From positions 1-64,000 of the forward strand of contig NOWV01000149.1 of the NCBI GenBank assembly GCA_003344405.1: a stretch of DNA of 64,000 nucleotides, given 5' to 3'. How positions within the stretch are numbered: the first letter of the stretch is position 1; the number at the start of each line of letters is the position of its first letter. Both the position numbers and the translations under genes were made by a program. The stretch is from Trichoplax sp. H2 (lineage: Eukaryota; Placozoa; Uniplacotomia; Trichoplacea). Shown here piece after piece: positions 38,124 through 50,411 of the stretch. The notes beneath the pieces are model-generated. The model searched no databases. It saw only the letters and a program-made list of their open reading frames with translations, and was not told the DNA's origin.

Positions 38124-38639
38124 ATGGCTCAATCCAACTCCTTTATAAAATATTGCTTATCGATTTTAATGTTATTAATAGTAGTTATTTTTTGCGTTCA
38201 TGTTCTAAGTATCGCTTCGCGAATCAATCAATACACATTGATTACCAATTGTACGTACATAAATGGCAGTTTAGTCAGTCAGCCTTACCGAGGGGCGGTA
38301 GTTTTTGCAGATGCGTGGAATCCTTCTACCAATGTCAGAGTTATTACAAAGATATTACATCCTAATTCTCCTTATACTATAGTCAGTGACTATCGACTTT
38401 CGACGTATTTGTCACGTTGGAAAAGCAGCAAAACTTTGAATTGTTACGTTGATCTAGCCTCTTCGGCTGTTGTAAAGGCAGGAGCTGCCGATCGAATGCC
38501 AATTGCTTTTTATATTATTATCTTGATTCCGTTTTCCTTCCTCTTGCTGTTAACTGTTGCTGTGATTTGTTATAAGATTCGTCGTTCATTGAAGCCGGAT
38601 AAGAGTAGTGCAGTACAGAGTAACGTTACTAGTATGTAG
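38124..38639 (+). CDS. two-pass membrane protein with glycosylated loop, paralogue 2
   Basis: A 171-residue protein, start context caaaatggc. Hydrophobic spans at about 8-30 and 125-150 flank a loop with a potential disulfide pair (Cys43, Cys107) and glycosylation sites (Asn42, Asn47). The tail is basic and then Ser-rich and is about a dozen residues longer than in its paralogue at 34787. Loop landmarks line up between the two: CxYxxG, PYRxAVV, a proline/tyrosine block, and W-x(7)-CYVD. The pair is probably a local duplication. A channel auxiliary-subunit role similar to KCNMB is only a guess from topology. No introns. Confidence 0.8.
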   Translation: MAQSNSFIKYCLSILMLLIVVIFCVHVLSIASRINQYTLITNCTYINGSLVSQPYRGAVVFADAWNPSTNVRVITKILHPNSPYTIVSDYRLSTYLSRWKSSKTLNCYVDLASSAVVKAGAADRMPIAFYIIILIPFSFLLLLTVAVICYKIRRSLKPDKSSAVQSNVTSM

Positions 38640-40089
38640 GGCTTTTAGTTTATTGTAATCGATTCAAATGGCAAATACAGTAATCCAGTGTAGGAGCCCA
38701 GATGTGTTCTCTTTCGTAGATTGGCTTTCGCATTTTTTTTTTTTTTTTCATTTGGACTTGTTGATAAAACGTCGTTATGGTGCCGACCTAATCCATAATA
38801 TTTAAGTTGCCTATACAGTATTCATTACTGAACTTCTATTTCTCTTTCTCGAAGTTATTAAAGCCGCTTTCGCTAGTGCTTGTTTGATGAACGATTGTTT
38901 GCGACATTGTTCACAAGTACAGCACTACAATAAATGAATAATATACTCGTACCCTAGTTATTTGAATGGAATTAAATTAAATGTGTCATCTAAGCAATAA
39001 TTGAATCATAGTAATTTATGTAATAGCTATTCTTTTGATTAATATGGATGCTGACTAGTAAGCTTCATTTTGTAGCTGATATTAAATGACTAGCTATGAA
39101 CTACCTATCATCTTCCGGCTTTCGTACTGGGAACGGCAACATTAATTTAAAAAAATGACAATGGTTTTAATTTGCATCAAAGTAAATAAGGTTAGCTCTA
39201 TGCCAGCGCAATCACGATTGCTGGACCGTCACTTTTGAAGTAATTGAAAATAAAACGGCATCATAGCTTAATCTTAAAGCTTCATCGCTACACTGTCCAC
39301 TAAGACATAGCGAAGTAGTTTGAACTGTACAGTACATTGGACGAATCTGTGGAATGCAACCGCTTTTTCTACGCAATTAATCGCCTATTTATTGGATGAT
39401 CAACTGCTTTCGGATGTCGGAGATACAGTACATAACAGCAAAAAAGTAGTCTTACAGACACTTGGAATTATGAAAACATTTTTATAGAAGCAGATTTAAA
39501 TGTAGATATCTTAGGACAGCTTTTAATACATCTATAGAATCTGTCACGTATTCATGTGTTTACAGAAGTTATTTATTTATGACACTGCAGCAATAGAAAT
39601 TTATTTGCATAGGCAAATATAAAACTAAATGGTGTTCATACTTGCTGTACGAATTGTGCCATAGCAATATACTGTACACTACGGTATACACTTTCTATCC
39701 GTGAAATACTTTTTCATATTTTGGATTTTCGAAAGGCTTTCGATAGGATAAAGTAGTCATCTTCTAAACCAAGGAGTAGGAAAGGCATGGTAGTTTTTAT
39801 TTTTTGCGCTAAAGCATGGTAATTAAAGTTGTGCTGTACCTTTAATTGCGTGTTTTAGATACACGTTCATTGTTGCTGACAAAGATATTTCGTATCATTA
39901 AATTTTCGACCAGCGTTGTAGACGAAGGAAGTGGATATTGCATTCTAAACGAGCGTTGACTCCTGTTAAAGCTTTTAGACTAATATCATTCCAATTTCCC
40001 ACGTACTGTACAGTATGTCTGTGCGTATAGCGTATTTGTAATAGATTATGTAAACATAGTATAGCGTGCGGCGTACGGTAAATTTCATC
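38640..40089. other. intergenic region
   Basis: No gene is supported. It has a 16-base T run at 38733-38748 and isolated copies of the tgtacagtac word (about 39326 and 40003), outliers of the repeat islands. Open frames on both strands near 39.9-40.2 kb overlap each other and show no family features. Confidence 0.4.
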
Positions 40090-40637
40090 ATGGAGTTCAT
40101 CAACATGTCTATATACGCTATTGCATTCAGTGTAATACTGTACCTGTCTATAGATTTTGTACTCCAGCTCATTTTTTATAACAAGTTCGATCAGCATTGC
40201 TCATTGTCAAAATACTTTACTGCTACTACGCGATTATTAATGAAAGCAATATCATACTGGTAGCACCTAAGTCGTACTACAGTTTAGATAATTTAAACTA
40301 CGTATTCAAGCTAAATTCAGGAGAAATACTGGCTATGGAGGACTTTCTAAAACCTTGTATGTCAATTTTATCGAAATCATATTGCTTACTGGCTTCATTG
40401 ACAAGATATACATACGATCTGCTAACTAGAGAACTATATAGTTTGCAATATGTTATTACTATTCTAGGTTACAAAACACATTTGTGTGAATACAGGAAAG
40501 TAACGAGTTTGTTGAACTACCTCCTTACATGCATTATAGCTATGCTATTAATTTTAGACTTAATCTATGACATTGTCACGATGCTGCGAAAGGTCATAAA
40601 AAAAAGAGTTGAGCCATATACTTTAATGATTTGCTGA
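40090..40637 (+). pseudogene. doubtful membrane gene or frameshifted remnant
   Basis: A frame from ATG 40090 encodes a hydrophobic N-terminus and stops at 40263. A second frame, open from 40197 to 40637 (146 codons, no ATG until 40335), overlaps it and carries another strong hydrophobic span at about residues 109-123 of the open frame, followed by a basic tail (RKVIKKRVEP). Read together with a frame change near 40.2 kb, this could be one small two-pass protein that has been broken or has a missed intron. No splice signals fit well, and chance cannot be ruled out. Confidence 0.17.
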
Positions 40638-42102
40638 TTAGAATAATCAGCTGATATTCTAGTCATACTACAGCAATCGGACAAATGCATATCATAATTT
40701 ATATGCTACAATAGCTTAAGAACTACAAAGCTCTTAGCAAAACACGAACTCTAAAATAGTGTTGATTGCGAATCGTTTGAGATAGAAATGATTAAAATTT
40801 CTCAGGATATGCAATTGTTCAGAATTGCCTAACTATCATCCTATCGGTATTAAGATGCTCTATGTAGCATTTGAGAGAAGAAGTATCACTATAAACATTA
40901 TAGTTGAATATTCTACCAAGATCGCAAAATGCCAAGTTATCTGCATTGCGTGTATACGGATACTGTAGGTCGTTTATTGTTATCATTACTTACTACTATC
41001 TGGCTTTCCTTAAACTGTCATATCTAATTTTATATCTAGTCAACTAGTAAATTGTAAACAGTTTATCTCTTGCATCGAATTCTATATGAGCATCGCAAAT
41101 AAGCTATCGTCTGCACATTCTTCTACTATATGCTAAATTGTATATCGCACTAAACATGTATGGTGTAAGGTAGAATAGCATAAGGTTTCTTCAAGTCAAA
41201 TTCTTCTTACTTCAGGTTCTTGCTACAGTCTGCATATGCTGAATGTTTGTATATGTCATATTATACGCTTATATTGACTTGAATATTCGGGTAAGATATG
41301 TTTAATAATTTCAAATTACGTTAATTATCTGTAGCGTCAGAGTTTTATCGGGGTAATGAGTAGCGCTTTACATCGGCTAGATAGTTTTCAACAGTTTTAA
41401 ATTGATTGATTTTTCAACAAAATTTGACCTTTTGGTAACGTATTTGTAAAATTAAATTTTAGATATGCAACGTAGTTTACATATTATGATTATTGATAAG
41501 AATGCATATTACTTCAATTAATTCGACACCAGATCAATAATATGATATTTGCAGTTTCTTTATTAAGCTCCATTATTACATAATTATCATTTTCTTATTT
41601 GCTGTTGAGCAACGGTTGAGTTGTTTCGTTTAGGCTATCAACTTCTGATGGTAGAAGCGTTCCAGCTCTATAGTTGCAAATATTGAAATTAAATTTTATA
41701 TATTACCTTTAAATTGAAAACTTTATTTTAGTGATGCAAGAATAGTATAGATCTTATGTTCGCTTAGCTATAATGTACAGATATACCGTAGCATCAGGAA
41801 TTAAGTAAATTTATGTACATATCAATCTCATCGCCAGCTTGTGAATTCATATTTAATATACTACATTTAACGTATCTGATTATAGTTCACACAAAATTTA
41901 AGATGTCCTGTTGTCATATTAAGAGAAAAATAATTTTCCTGCTGTTCTTTAATGCAAATTTGCTAGCCTATACAATATATTTATTCTGAAAATACTATCG
42001 TATATGAATTCTCTAGTTTAATCTAAGGTGTGAGATACTGTATTGAAGCAATAAATATGATATTTTTGATAAGCTGATGGTACTGCTTTAAGAAATAGTA
42101 TT
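40638..42102. other. intergenic region, 3' flank of the OATP gene
   Basis: No coding frame seen. An AATAAA hexamer on the minus strand (41984-41979), about 120 bp beyond the stop codon of the transporter gene, is a plausible polyadenylation signal. Confidence 0.4.
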
Positions 42103-45100
42103 TTACGAGTATTTATGCCTGCACGACTTGTGTTTAATGCCAAAACAAAATCTCGCAGACAATTTTGTGCTTGTAAGTGTACTTAATTGTGAAACTTGCC
42201 CTATATCCTGTAAATATCTTTTTTCGTCTTTGCGATGAAAGTACCAAAGTACGGCATAAATAATGACCTGCATTCCTTTAAAAACAATCATAGTTATAAA
42301 CATATTCTTGCTCATATCTCTGTTGTCATACTGCCAGCAAAACTGATTATGATCACACTCAATGTTCCAGAGCGAACATGCTTTATCCATGACTATACCC
42401 AAGAATATTGGGCCTAGTAATCCTCCTATCATTCTTTTCATAAACCCCAATACTCCTAAAGCAAACGATACCTGGCTTTCCGGGACGTTCCTGCAGAGGA
42501 TATAAGAACTTTAGTACCTTAGTTACCGTTTCTAATTAAAATTTCACTTTATACATCTTTAATTGATATGTCGATTTTTCTCTTGCCAACGTAAGCATAA
42601 ATAGTAAGTACGTGGAACTATTTTTAGGGCTTACCTAAGGATGACTGTTAATGTTGGCGAATAAGAAATATAAGCAGCAATAACTGAAAAAGTTATACCG
42701 ATCATTAAAGCATATAAAGGTTGACAAATTGGAACTTGACAAAATCCTGGTGTAGCAGAAGGTACGCAAGTGCAATTTTTATAAACCTATTTTAAATACA
42801 GCAATAAAATATTGAAACTGTCTCAGTTTTCTGTTCTGTAAGTAAGATTGTGCAAGGCATAAAAGTATTGTATAGTCTTAGTGAATGGTTCATATGCTAT
42901 ACATTGAAATTTCAATTAATATTTAAGCTCTAGTATATTTATGTATCGTTTGTAATTACATTTAACCGTAAACAATGACTAGGATATTCACATTTTAACG
43001 TTGGTTAAAATACTTTGGGTGCGCTATTTTTCTCATTATTTTCCTTAATTCTACATATGCCAGTAAGCGAATTAAATATAAATATGAGTCTTCTAATGCT
43101 TTTAACGATTATTCGTAAAACATGATAGTTGGAATGCTATAGCACCATAAAGCAGTAATGTTGGTTTATTACTCCATAATTATAAGATAATTGCTTCTTT
43201 AGTTAGGTGTGGGTATAAGTTGATTTAACAAAAATCTGGATGCAGGGCGAATTCTAAAGATATTATATTTATTGAATATTCTGCTTACAAGGTTATTATT
43301 AAAATCAGATTCTTTTAAACTACTGCAGCCGGCATGGCAAGGGGATAAATAGGATATGCCATCACCACCGCATACAGGTTCAAATGGAACGGAATCGCAC
43401 AAACAGTGACTATTACATGCCGCCTTGTATGTTATATTGGCATACCTATTAATGAAAAGTCAATTATCTCAGATTTATGAATAATATCGCTCTCGTTATG
43501 ATAAATTTACATCTAATTATTTATTTCGATGTGCTATATTCTATTTTCACTTCCTAATGATAAGTAAGCTAAAGTGCTTAACTTACGTATTTAAAGGCAA
43601 TGAAATATCGATTTGTGAATTATTAAAATTATACGGGATATTCACACCAGCAATGGGTATGTTAGGACATGATATCAAGTATACCCCTCCTAGAAGAAAG
43701 TTACAAATACTTGTGAAGAAGCAAAATCTGGAAATTTGAGATCCTTTCAATTTCCAGCGTTTGATTACATAGCCACCCTGTCGAATATAATTATGATTAA
43801 GGTATCATTTGGTGATAAATCTTGTACAATGATGCCTGCATTTTGTATTGCAGTAAATTTTTTAAGAAGAATCGCTTTCTAGCAATTGATTAAGCAGATA
43901 TTGTTGCTTACCGCAACTTGGCCTACAGAGGCAATGAAAGAAATCAAACCACCACCGAGCATACTAGCTACCAACAACGAATAGCCTGTTTGGGCTTGAA
44001 TGTATTGAGGAAGAAACATTGTAAGACCATTGATAGCTACTTTATCCACAGTAATGCCGAAACTTGCAAACATAAAAATTTTATTGGATAACAACTGTTT
44101 GATTGCTTTTGGTAAATCGATCATACGATTTCCATACTGATAATCCATATGTTGAGTAGCCACTGTGGCTTCCTTAATTCTCTCTTGCCGTGTATTGTAG
44201 TATGATGGTAAATGGCGTGGAAATGCAAACACGAATAAAACTGTTAATGCAATTAGAACGACAATACCTAGATAATTAATCCACCAAGCTCCAACCCATG
44301 CAACGCTATTAGAAGTTAAACCTGTTCATGTTTAAAGAAAACATAAAATTATTGCATTATATCCCAAATATTACATATCATATAAGATTTAAAAGTATTT
44401 ACCAAACTTTTGCGATTATGAAATCATGATAACACAATCGATTAGCTATTACCAATTTTAAACTTACTGATCTGAAACTGTTAAATGTAAATCAATGAAT
44501 AATGTATTTGTCATGGGAGTCAAATGATTCATGTCTTGAGTGAGCTTACTATAATTATTATTTTACATCGTATCGACGATTTCTGATGTAAAAACAGCTT
44601 CTAGTCAGATTCATAATTTCTAATACTTGCAATCAATGAATGCATGTATTAAATTTTTGCATCATGTTCCGTAGGAAATTAAACTAATTAGAATGATAGT
44701 AGTAAGATGATGGGGCAGTGACAGAGATTACATATAGCAGTTCTTTCTAAATTATTCTACCAATTCATTCTGCGATATTGACACAGTTAACGGTTGTAGT
44801 ATCTGTAAATTTATTTACTATTGCTGGTGTATAGAATGGTGAAGCCTGGTGAAAGGAAATTTTTAGGTAGAACCATCATTTTCTCATTAATAACAGATTA
44901 ACATTATATTTCATTCATTATCATTCCTCCGTGGAGGTCGGTAAGTAAAGTACTAAAATATTCGATGGATTTTCCATACATATGCTACAGATACATTCTA
45001 TCGAAACGAAATAAATTACGATATAGAATGAATAGTACTGCACGGCATACATACTATCATAAACGTCCTATTTAGAATTTTAGTTAGTATCGTATCTACG

Positions 45101-45932
45101 TAATATCAATACCATTAGGTGGATCTTTAGGCCAATCAACGTATACATTTGTTAAAGCACCGCCAATAACATATCCTAATGTTGGACCGATAATGCTCAT
45201 CATATGAATAATACCAACGTATAACGGAGAGATAGTGGGGCTAACGTTTTCATCTAAATATGCTACACTTAAATTATATCGTGTAGCGTTACCTGCGCCA
45301 CATAAAATTTGTCCTAGGACGAATAAAAAGGGACAAATCCAAAATGTTGAAGGCTCATAACTTTTTGAACATTTTTCATCGATTGATGTTGTGTTGATGC
45401 TTCTATGGCATAAAGTTTTACCGCTATCATCTTCAAGATAATAGTAGTCATCGACAAGGAAATGAGGGGCTACAAACAACATTGTACCAACTATGTAGAG
45501 AAGTAAGCTATAGCCGATCCAACGACCTTTATGCTTTTGGCTAGCATAAAATGTTAACAAAATGCCATTAATTGCAGCGGAGATATCGGCAGAACTCATA
45601 ATAGCACCGACTTCTGTCGATGTCATATTATATCGTTTTTCCAAAATTGGAGCAATAACAGCTTTAAATCCGAGAAATGCTGTTCCGATTGTACTAAAAT
45701 AACATAGGATGATAAGTAACCAAAAAGAGTTATTAAATACTTGCAACCACTGTGGACGAAAGTATCCTAAGCCACATTCTGAAATTTCATCAAGTGAGTC
45801 AAGATCATCATGAAGATCATCATAATCGTCATCCTTGTCATTAAATTGTTGATTAGTGTCGCCAGCATTATTTGTATAGCTTATTTCTGATGGATGAATA
45901 GGTAAAATACTGCTCAGCTCCTCTTGAGACAT
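42103..45932 (-). CDS. SLCO: organic anion transporting polypeptide (OATP/SLCO family), six exons
   Basis: Exons in transcript order: 45932-45113, 44321-43912, 43777-43587, 43445-43289, 42786-42635 and 42490-42103. They sum to 2118 bases, 705 residues, and all phases agree. The product is a 12-span plasma-membrane transporter for large amphipathic organic anions. The OATP superfamily signature is in exon 2 (NSVAWVGAWW). Exon 3 carries the GGYVIKRWKL cytoplasmic segment and the SCPNIPIAGV segment. Exon 4 encodes the Kazal-like Cys-rich extracellular loop (CLCDSVPFEPVCGGDG). Exon 5 has further loop cysteines, and exon 6 carries RNVPESQVSFALG and GPIFLGIVMDKAC. The N-terminal tail is acidic (DDDYDDLHDDLDSLDE). 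The donor of exon 1 (gtattg) is weak but is the only one that gives the correct phase into GLTSNSV. Length is typical for the family. Confidence 0.93.
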
Positions 45933-48900
45933 GATTCTTCATTTAATCTGTTACTATTTAGATGACATTTAACGATGGAAGTCAATTTAGATGTTATAAT
46001 ACCTCTAGGTCACTAGCCACGGACGTTTAGCGACTCTACAATTTAATATCCCATATATAAGAGTTGCAGAGCATGAAGTACTCGCATTAAATATTCTATA
46101 TTACTTGTATAAAGAAAAAAATGTTATTTTAGCTTGCACCTGCCAATTAAAAATTACCTTTTCATTGTAGTGATCTCAAGTAAACATAACAAAGCTTATT
46201 GCATTTCAGCATTAATTGTTCTTGTTACAACATCCACTGTTTTTAAAATAGCTGAATAAGATAGTGAAAATCGACTTAAAAAGTGTTAATTACATCTGTT
46301 CGAAATCATAATTGGAAAATAAATTCTAATTATCTGATATTAAACAGTTACTGTAACAAAGAAATAAATGATAAGCTGAATTTATATAGATTAATATAGT
46401 TTTTATATTTCTCTTATAGGTCAGTGAAATCTTGGATACCATCCCGATGCCGCATTTAAAGATCTGGTTGAGTGCTCAAGTATTAATGCAATCCTTGATT
46501 TGAAAGACCTTTGTTTATTGCGTCTAATATTCAAGGCAATGTATAGTCAAATTATTTTTATTATATCCTGGGCGCTCTGTTCTACAATCCTTATAAGCAT
46601 TTCTCTGACCTGTAATACACCACTCTATTGATATAAGGGTAGCGTGTATAAGTAACCTATGAAAAGTGAAACATAGGATAAACGTAAGCTGTTTTGTTGC
46701 GTTTAGAAGGATGTATTTTAGCCTAGTGAATTGGAATTTTTTAATTTGACAAAATTACAAGTTGATAAAACAGATTTGCAATATATCAGCATTTGCGGCT
46801 ATAATAATATTTACGAAAGATGTTATACTATATACCACATTGAAGGGAAATGAGCTACTTTTTAGAGGTCTTATTAATGCATATTTACAGTACAGTATTT
46901 ATTCTTATTTTAGATATCAATTTATATCCACGTATTGCTACCTGATCATTTTCTAATTATGTAATTATTAATGTTCTAATTATTCGTCCATTCATTATAG
47001 GTTAGGTTTTAAAACTCCGCGATGCAACGTTAGATGGCTCGTATCAGTTTCAAAAATTCATTCCAATCAAGTAATTTAAATTTGCCGTTACCAAAAAGCA
47101 ATCTTTAAGATCAAGTCATGTTAATCATGATTTGGAAAATAACGGTAACAATTTTGGCCATACTATCCTATCGATTCATAGACATTATTAAAAAGATTAA
47201 AGTAGCCATATAATAACGGATAAATTAATAATGAAGATTAGATTTTTCGAGATAATATATGTACTGTTCCAAAGGATTATTACTCTCTATAGTATTTGAT
47301 AGCATTATTTTACTTTAAATATGGTCATTTAATGTAAGCATAAGAAAGTGCTTTAGCGATAAAATTAGCAAGAATGAAAATTAATTATTTCGCTATGTAA
47401 ATAATATTTGAATAGCTAAAAGGTTTGATATCCCATTGTAACCACGAATCTTAAAATGAAGAAGATAACATATCATATTTGACAGTATAAAATGGATAAA
47501 AGCTTGTCATTAAATATACTTTTGAGAAACTAAGCTTAAGCAATGCTAACTATTTAAGTTGGAAAACTTGATTATTTGCGGTTCAGTGCAACATTAAACA
47601 GTATTTCAACTCCACGAGTGTCATTAGGCCTCATTTAAGGTTTATACTGGCCAATTGTAATCGGTATCGTAATTTGGATAGTAGTTTTATTTTAGCTAGA
47701 TTTTTTTCTCGTTTTTAGGCCTCTCATAATTAGAATAGATGATTCCTACAGTAGTGAAAATATATAGAGTGGCATAGTTCTTATTTGACGAAAGTTCTAG
47801 AATTTAATATTTTATGAAATTTATAAAACGCAAGCTATGTATACGATATAATAATAATCTTGTTGTTCTATACTCGGGATGTATAGATTTTAGCCATATC
47901 TTAATACATTACTAGCATTTCTGATTTTTCTAATTTTATCTGCTGAATAGGTTGGTACTTTAGCTGCCATATTATTAAAGCACAAACTTTACTAAACAAT
48001 GCAAACGTTCATACCTTGTGTCATATTTCAAATTTAATAAATCGAAATTTTAATCAGACAGTTACTTATTACTTTATGCTACCGACTAAAATTGGTCGAG
48101 ATAATCTTTCCACTTGAACTCCTGTAGTGGTAATGACAGGCTTTCCTTCTGTACTCAATTTCGCCTGTCTACATTTTTCGGTATTTTATGCTAAAGTGAA
48201 AAAGCATGAACAGTTAGCACTGTACCAAGGATCTGTACCTGGTTCAAGTTTTTTATAAATGCCGAGCAATTATCGTGTATGCTACAAACCATGTCTTGTA
48301 TTCTCAACTATATGCTATTGATATGATACTATTTATGTCTGTAGCCTGGGTTATAATTATCGCTTTATGTATTTTAATTCTGAAATACTGACAATTATAA
48401 TTAATGTCATATAACAATTTCTGAACTATAATGAGTAACAAATGAATAGAGACAAGAAATGATGATCTAAAAATAACATTTAATCCAGAACGACTACAAT
48501 AGACGCCGCTTTAGCTTATTAACCTAAACTATCAGAGAAAATTTTATTCAAAGATTGCGAGCAGTAAAGTCAATTTCTTGAAAAAGATTTCATTGTAGCA
48601 GTATGCTTCGGTTTTTATATATTTGTTAGTCTGAAATGTTATGTTGTAGTGTATGACGTTGACGATTTGAAACGTTGAATTGATGGTGTATAATCTCGAC
48701 GTATTATCATAGACGCCGACTCCCTGATGTGATTAATCTCAAAGATTTAAGGCATTGATAAATAAAGACTATAGTAAAGCCGCGTTTCTATACTCCTGCA
48801 AAGAATAAGCGTAGATTTGAATGTAGCTTAAATTAGATTAAGTAAGGATTATATTAATTATTATTAACATAGATATATCGCGTTATTACGCAAATGCCGG

Positions 48901-50411
48901 AAGTGTTGACATGATGATTTTCTTGATTTTATTATTTATATTCATTGTTTCTAGATATTAATTTCTAATCTCTTTGCTACAGTACTTCGTTTGTTATTGA
49001 TGAATTGCTGACAAATTTTATGATATTGTCTACAAGGAAATGAACAAGATTAAATCTATTGGATAACAGATTAGGCAAAGTCAATTGATTCATAGGCGTT
49101 GAGTTTATGCATGCACAAAATGTTCATTGCATGTTAATATAGGCATTTTAGTGCTTGTAGTGGTTAAAGATGAGCGAAAATGTTGGTAATGTATCCAACT
49201 TGCAAGTCATAAAGTCAGCGGAGATTTATTTGACGCTTTTACAGTGCAACAAGGCATCCGCTACTTCGAGAATATGAGAAAATTAATTATAGAACATAGT
49301 TGCTAATTGTAATACTGTAATAATTTCCGTATTCTGGTTATGATTGATAAATTCTATAATATAGTAATAACACGAATATATTGCCTATTGAAATCCAATC
49401 CATTGTTTTCCCATCCCGTTTTAAATTATGGGTAGATATAACTCAATAATGATTATCATATAATTCTACAACTGGAGGAATCATAACAATACTAGCTGTC
49501 GTTTAATTTACAATTGCAAGAGAAAAGTAGATGGCAGAACAATCAACAAGTTGACAGATCACAAGGTGGCAGATAATAATTCTATCTAATCTACCTTAGC
49601 ATTGTTTGATGCTATTCAAATCATATTAATCATTGTTATCTATCCTTATCATAATGCCCAATAGCATGTTGTGTATTTGATTGACTACCGAATTTAAATG
49701 ATAAATTTGTTTGTTTAATTAGTCGACTCGATTGTATATATTTACGCTATGTTCACCTTTCTGATGTGGCAGCAACACCCTCTCGACCAGTATAGTTTAC
49801 TACATCATCTTGGATTGACATATTGAAAAGTGGGCAGACATTAACAAGTACTAATACTTATGTTAAAAGGGATATATACCCAAGTTGAGAATAGTATTAT
49901 TGTGAAGTTGGGCATATTCCTGTTTAGTAAGGTCGTTAATGGATGTGTTTTGACCGATGGTATGTTTTACAGATGAAATGTTATGTAAAGTGTCTTCACT
50001 ATCTTGTATATAGCCGTAGAATAATAGTTTACCAATGGGATTACTTGCCTAGGTTAAAATATTGAACTGTTAACATTAACTTGAGAAACCGAACAAAATA
50101 TGGAAATTTGTATTCTTCCTAACCACGTTCTAGAATCACGAATAGTGATAGCCTTCTTTTTTTTTATTTAATTTAGCATTTAGGTGAACTGCTTTCCGCT
50201 GCTTTTACCCAAAGAGATTGGAAACTTGTACTTCATTTTTTTGCAAGTCATCAAGTAATTATAATCGGAAATGTGTCTTAGCTTGACCACCTAGCTAAAG
50301 ACCACTGCTAATGAACTGAAGAAGGAAAGAAAAACAATCTCTTCACGTACTGTATAAACTTATCATTTACGTCACAATTACAACCCTTCCATTCAGCCCA
50401 GATTAATCGAC
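45933..50411. other. AT-rich intergenic region
   Basis: No supported gene in about 4.5 kb. Its first part should hold the promoter of the transporter and its last part that of the ubiquitin-like gene. Short frames (for example 46762-46956, and 49170-49277 beginning MSENVGN) have no domain and are treated as chance. Confidence 0.4.

Noticed and set aside
34415-38775. Inverted copy of a 15-base word (cttgttgataaaacg and its complement) flanking the two-pass genes
   Set aside because: A single 15-base match is expected several times by chance in 64 kb searched on both strands.
43557-43739. Plus-strand 60-codon frame
   Set aside because: It is the antisense shadow of exon 3 of the OATP gene.
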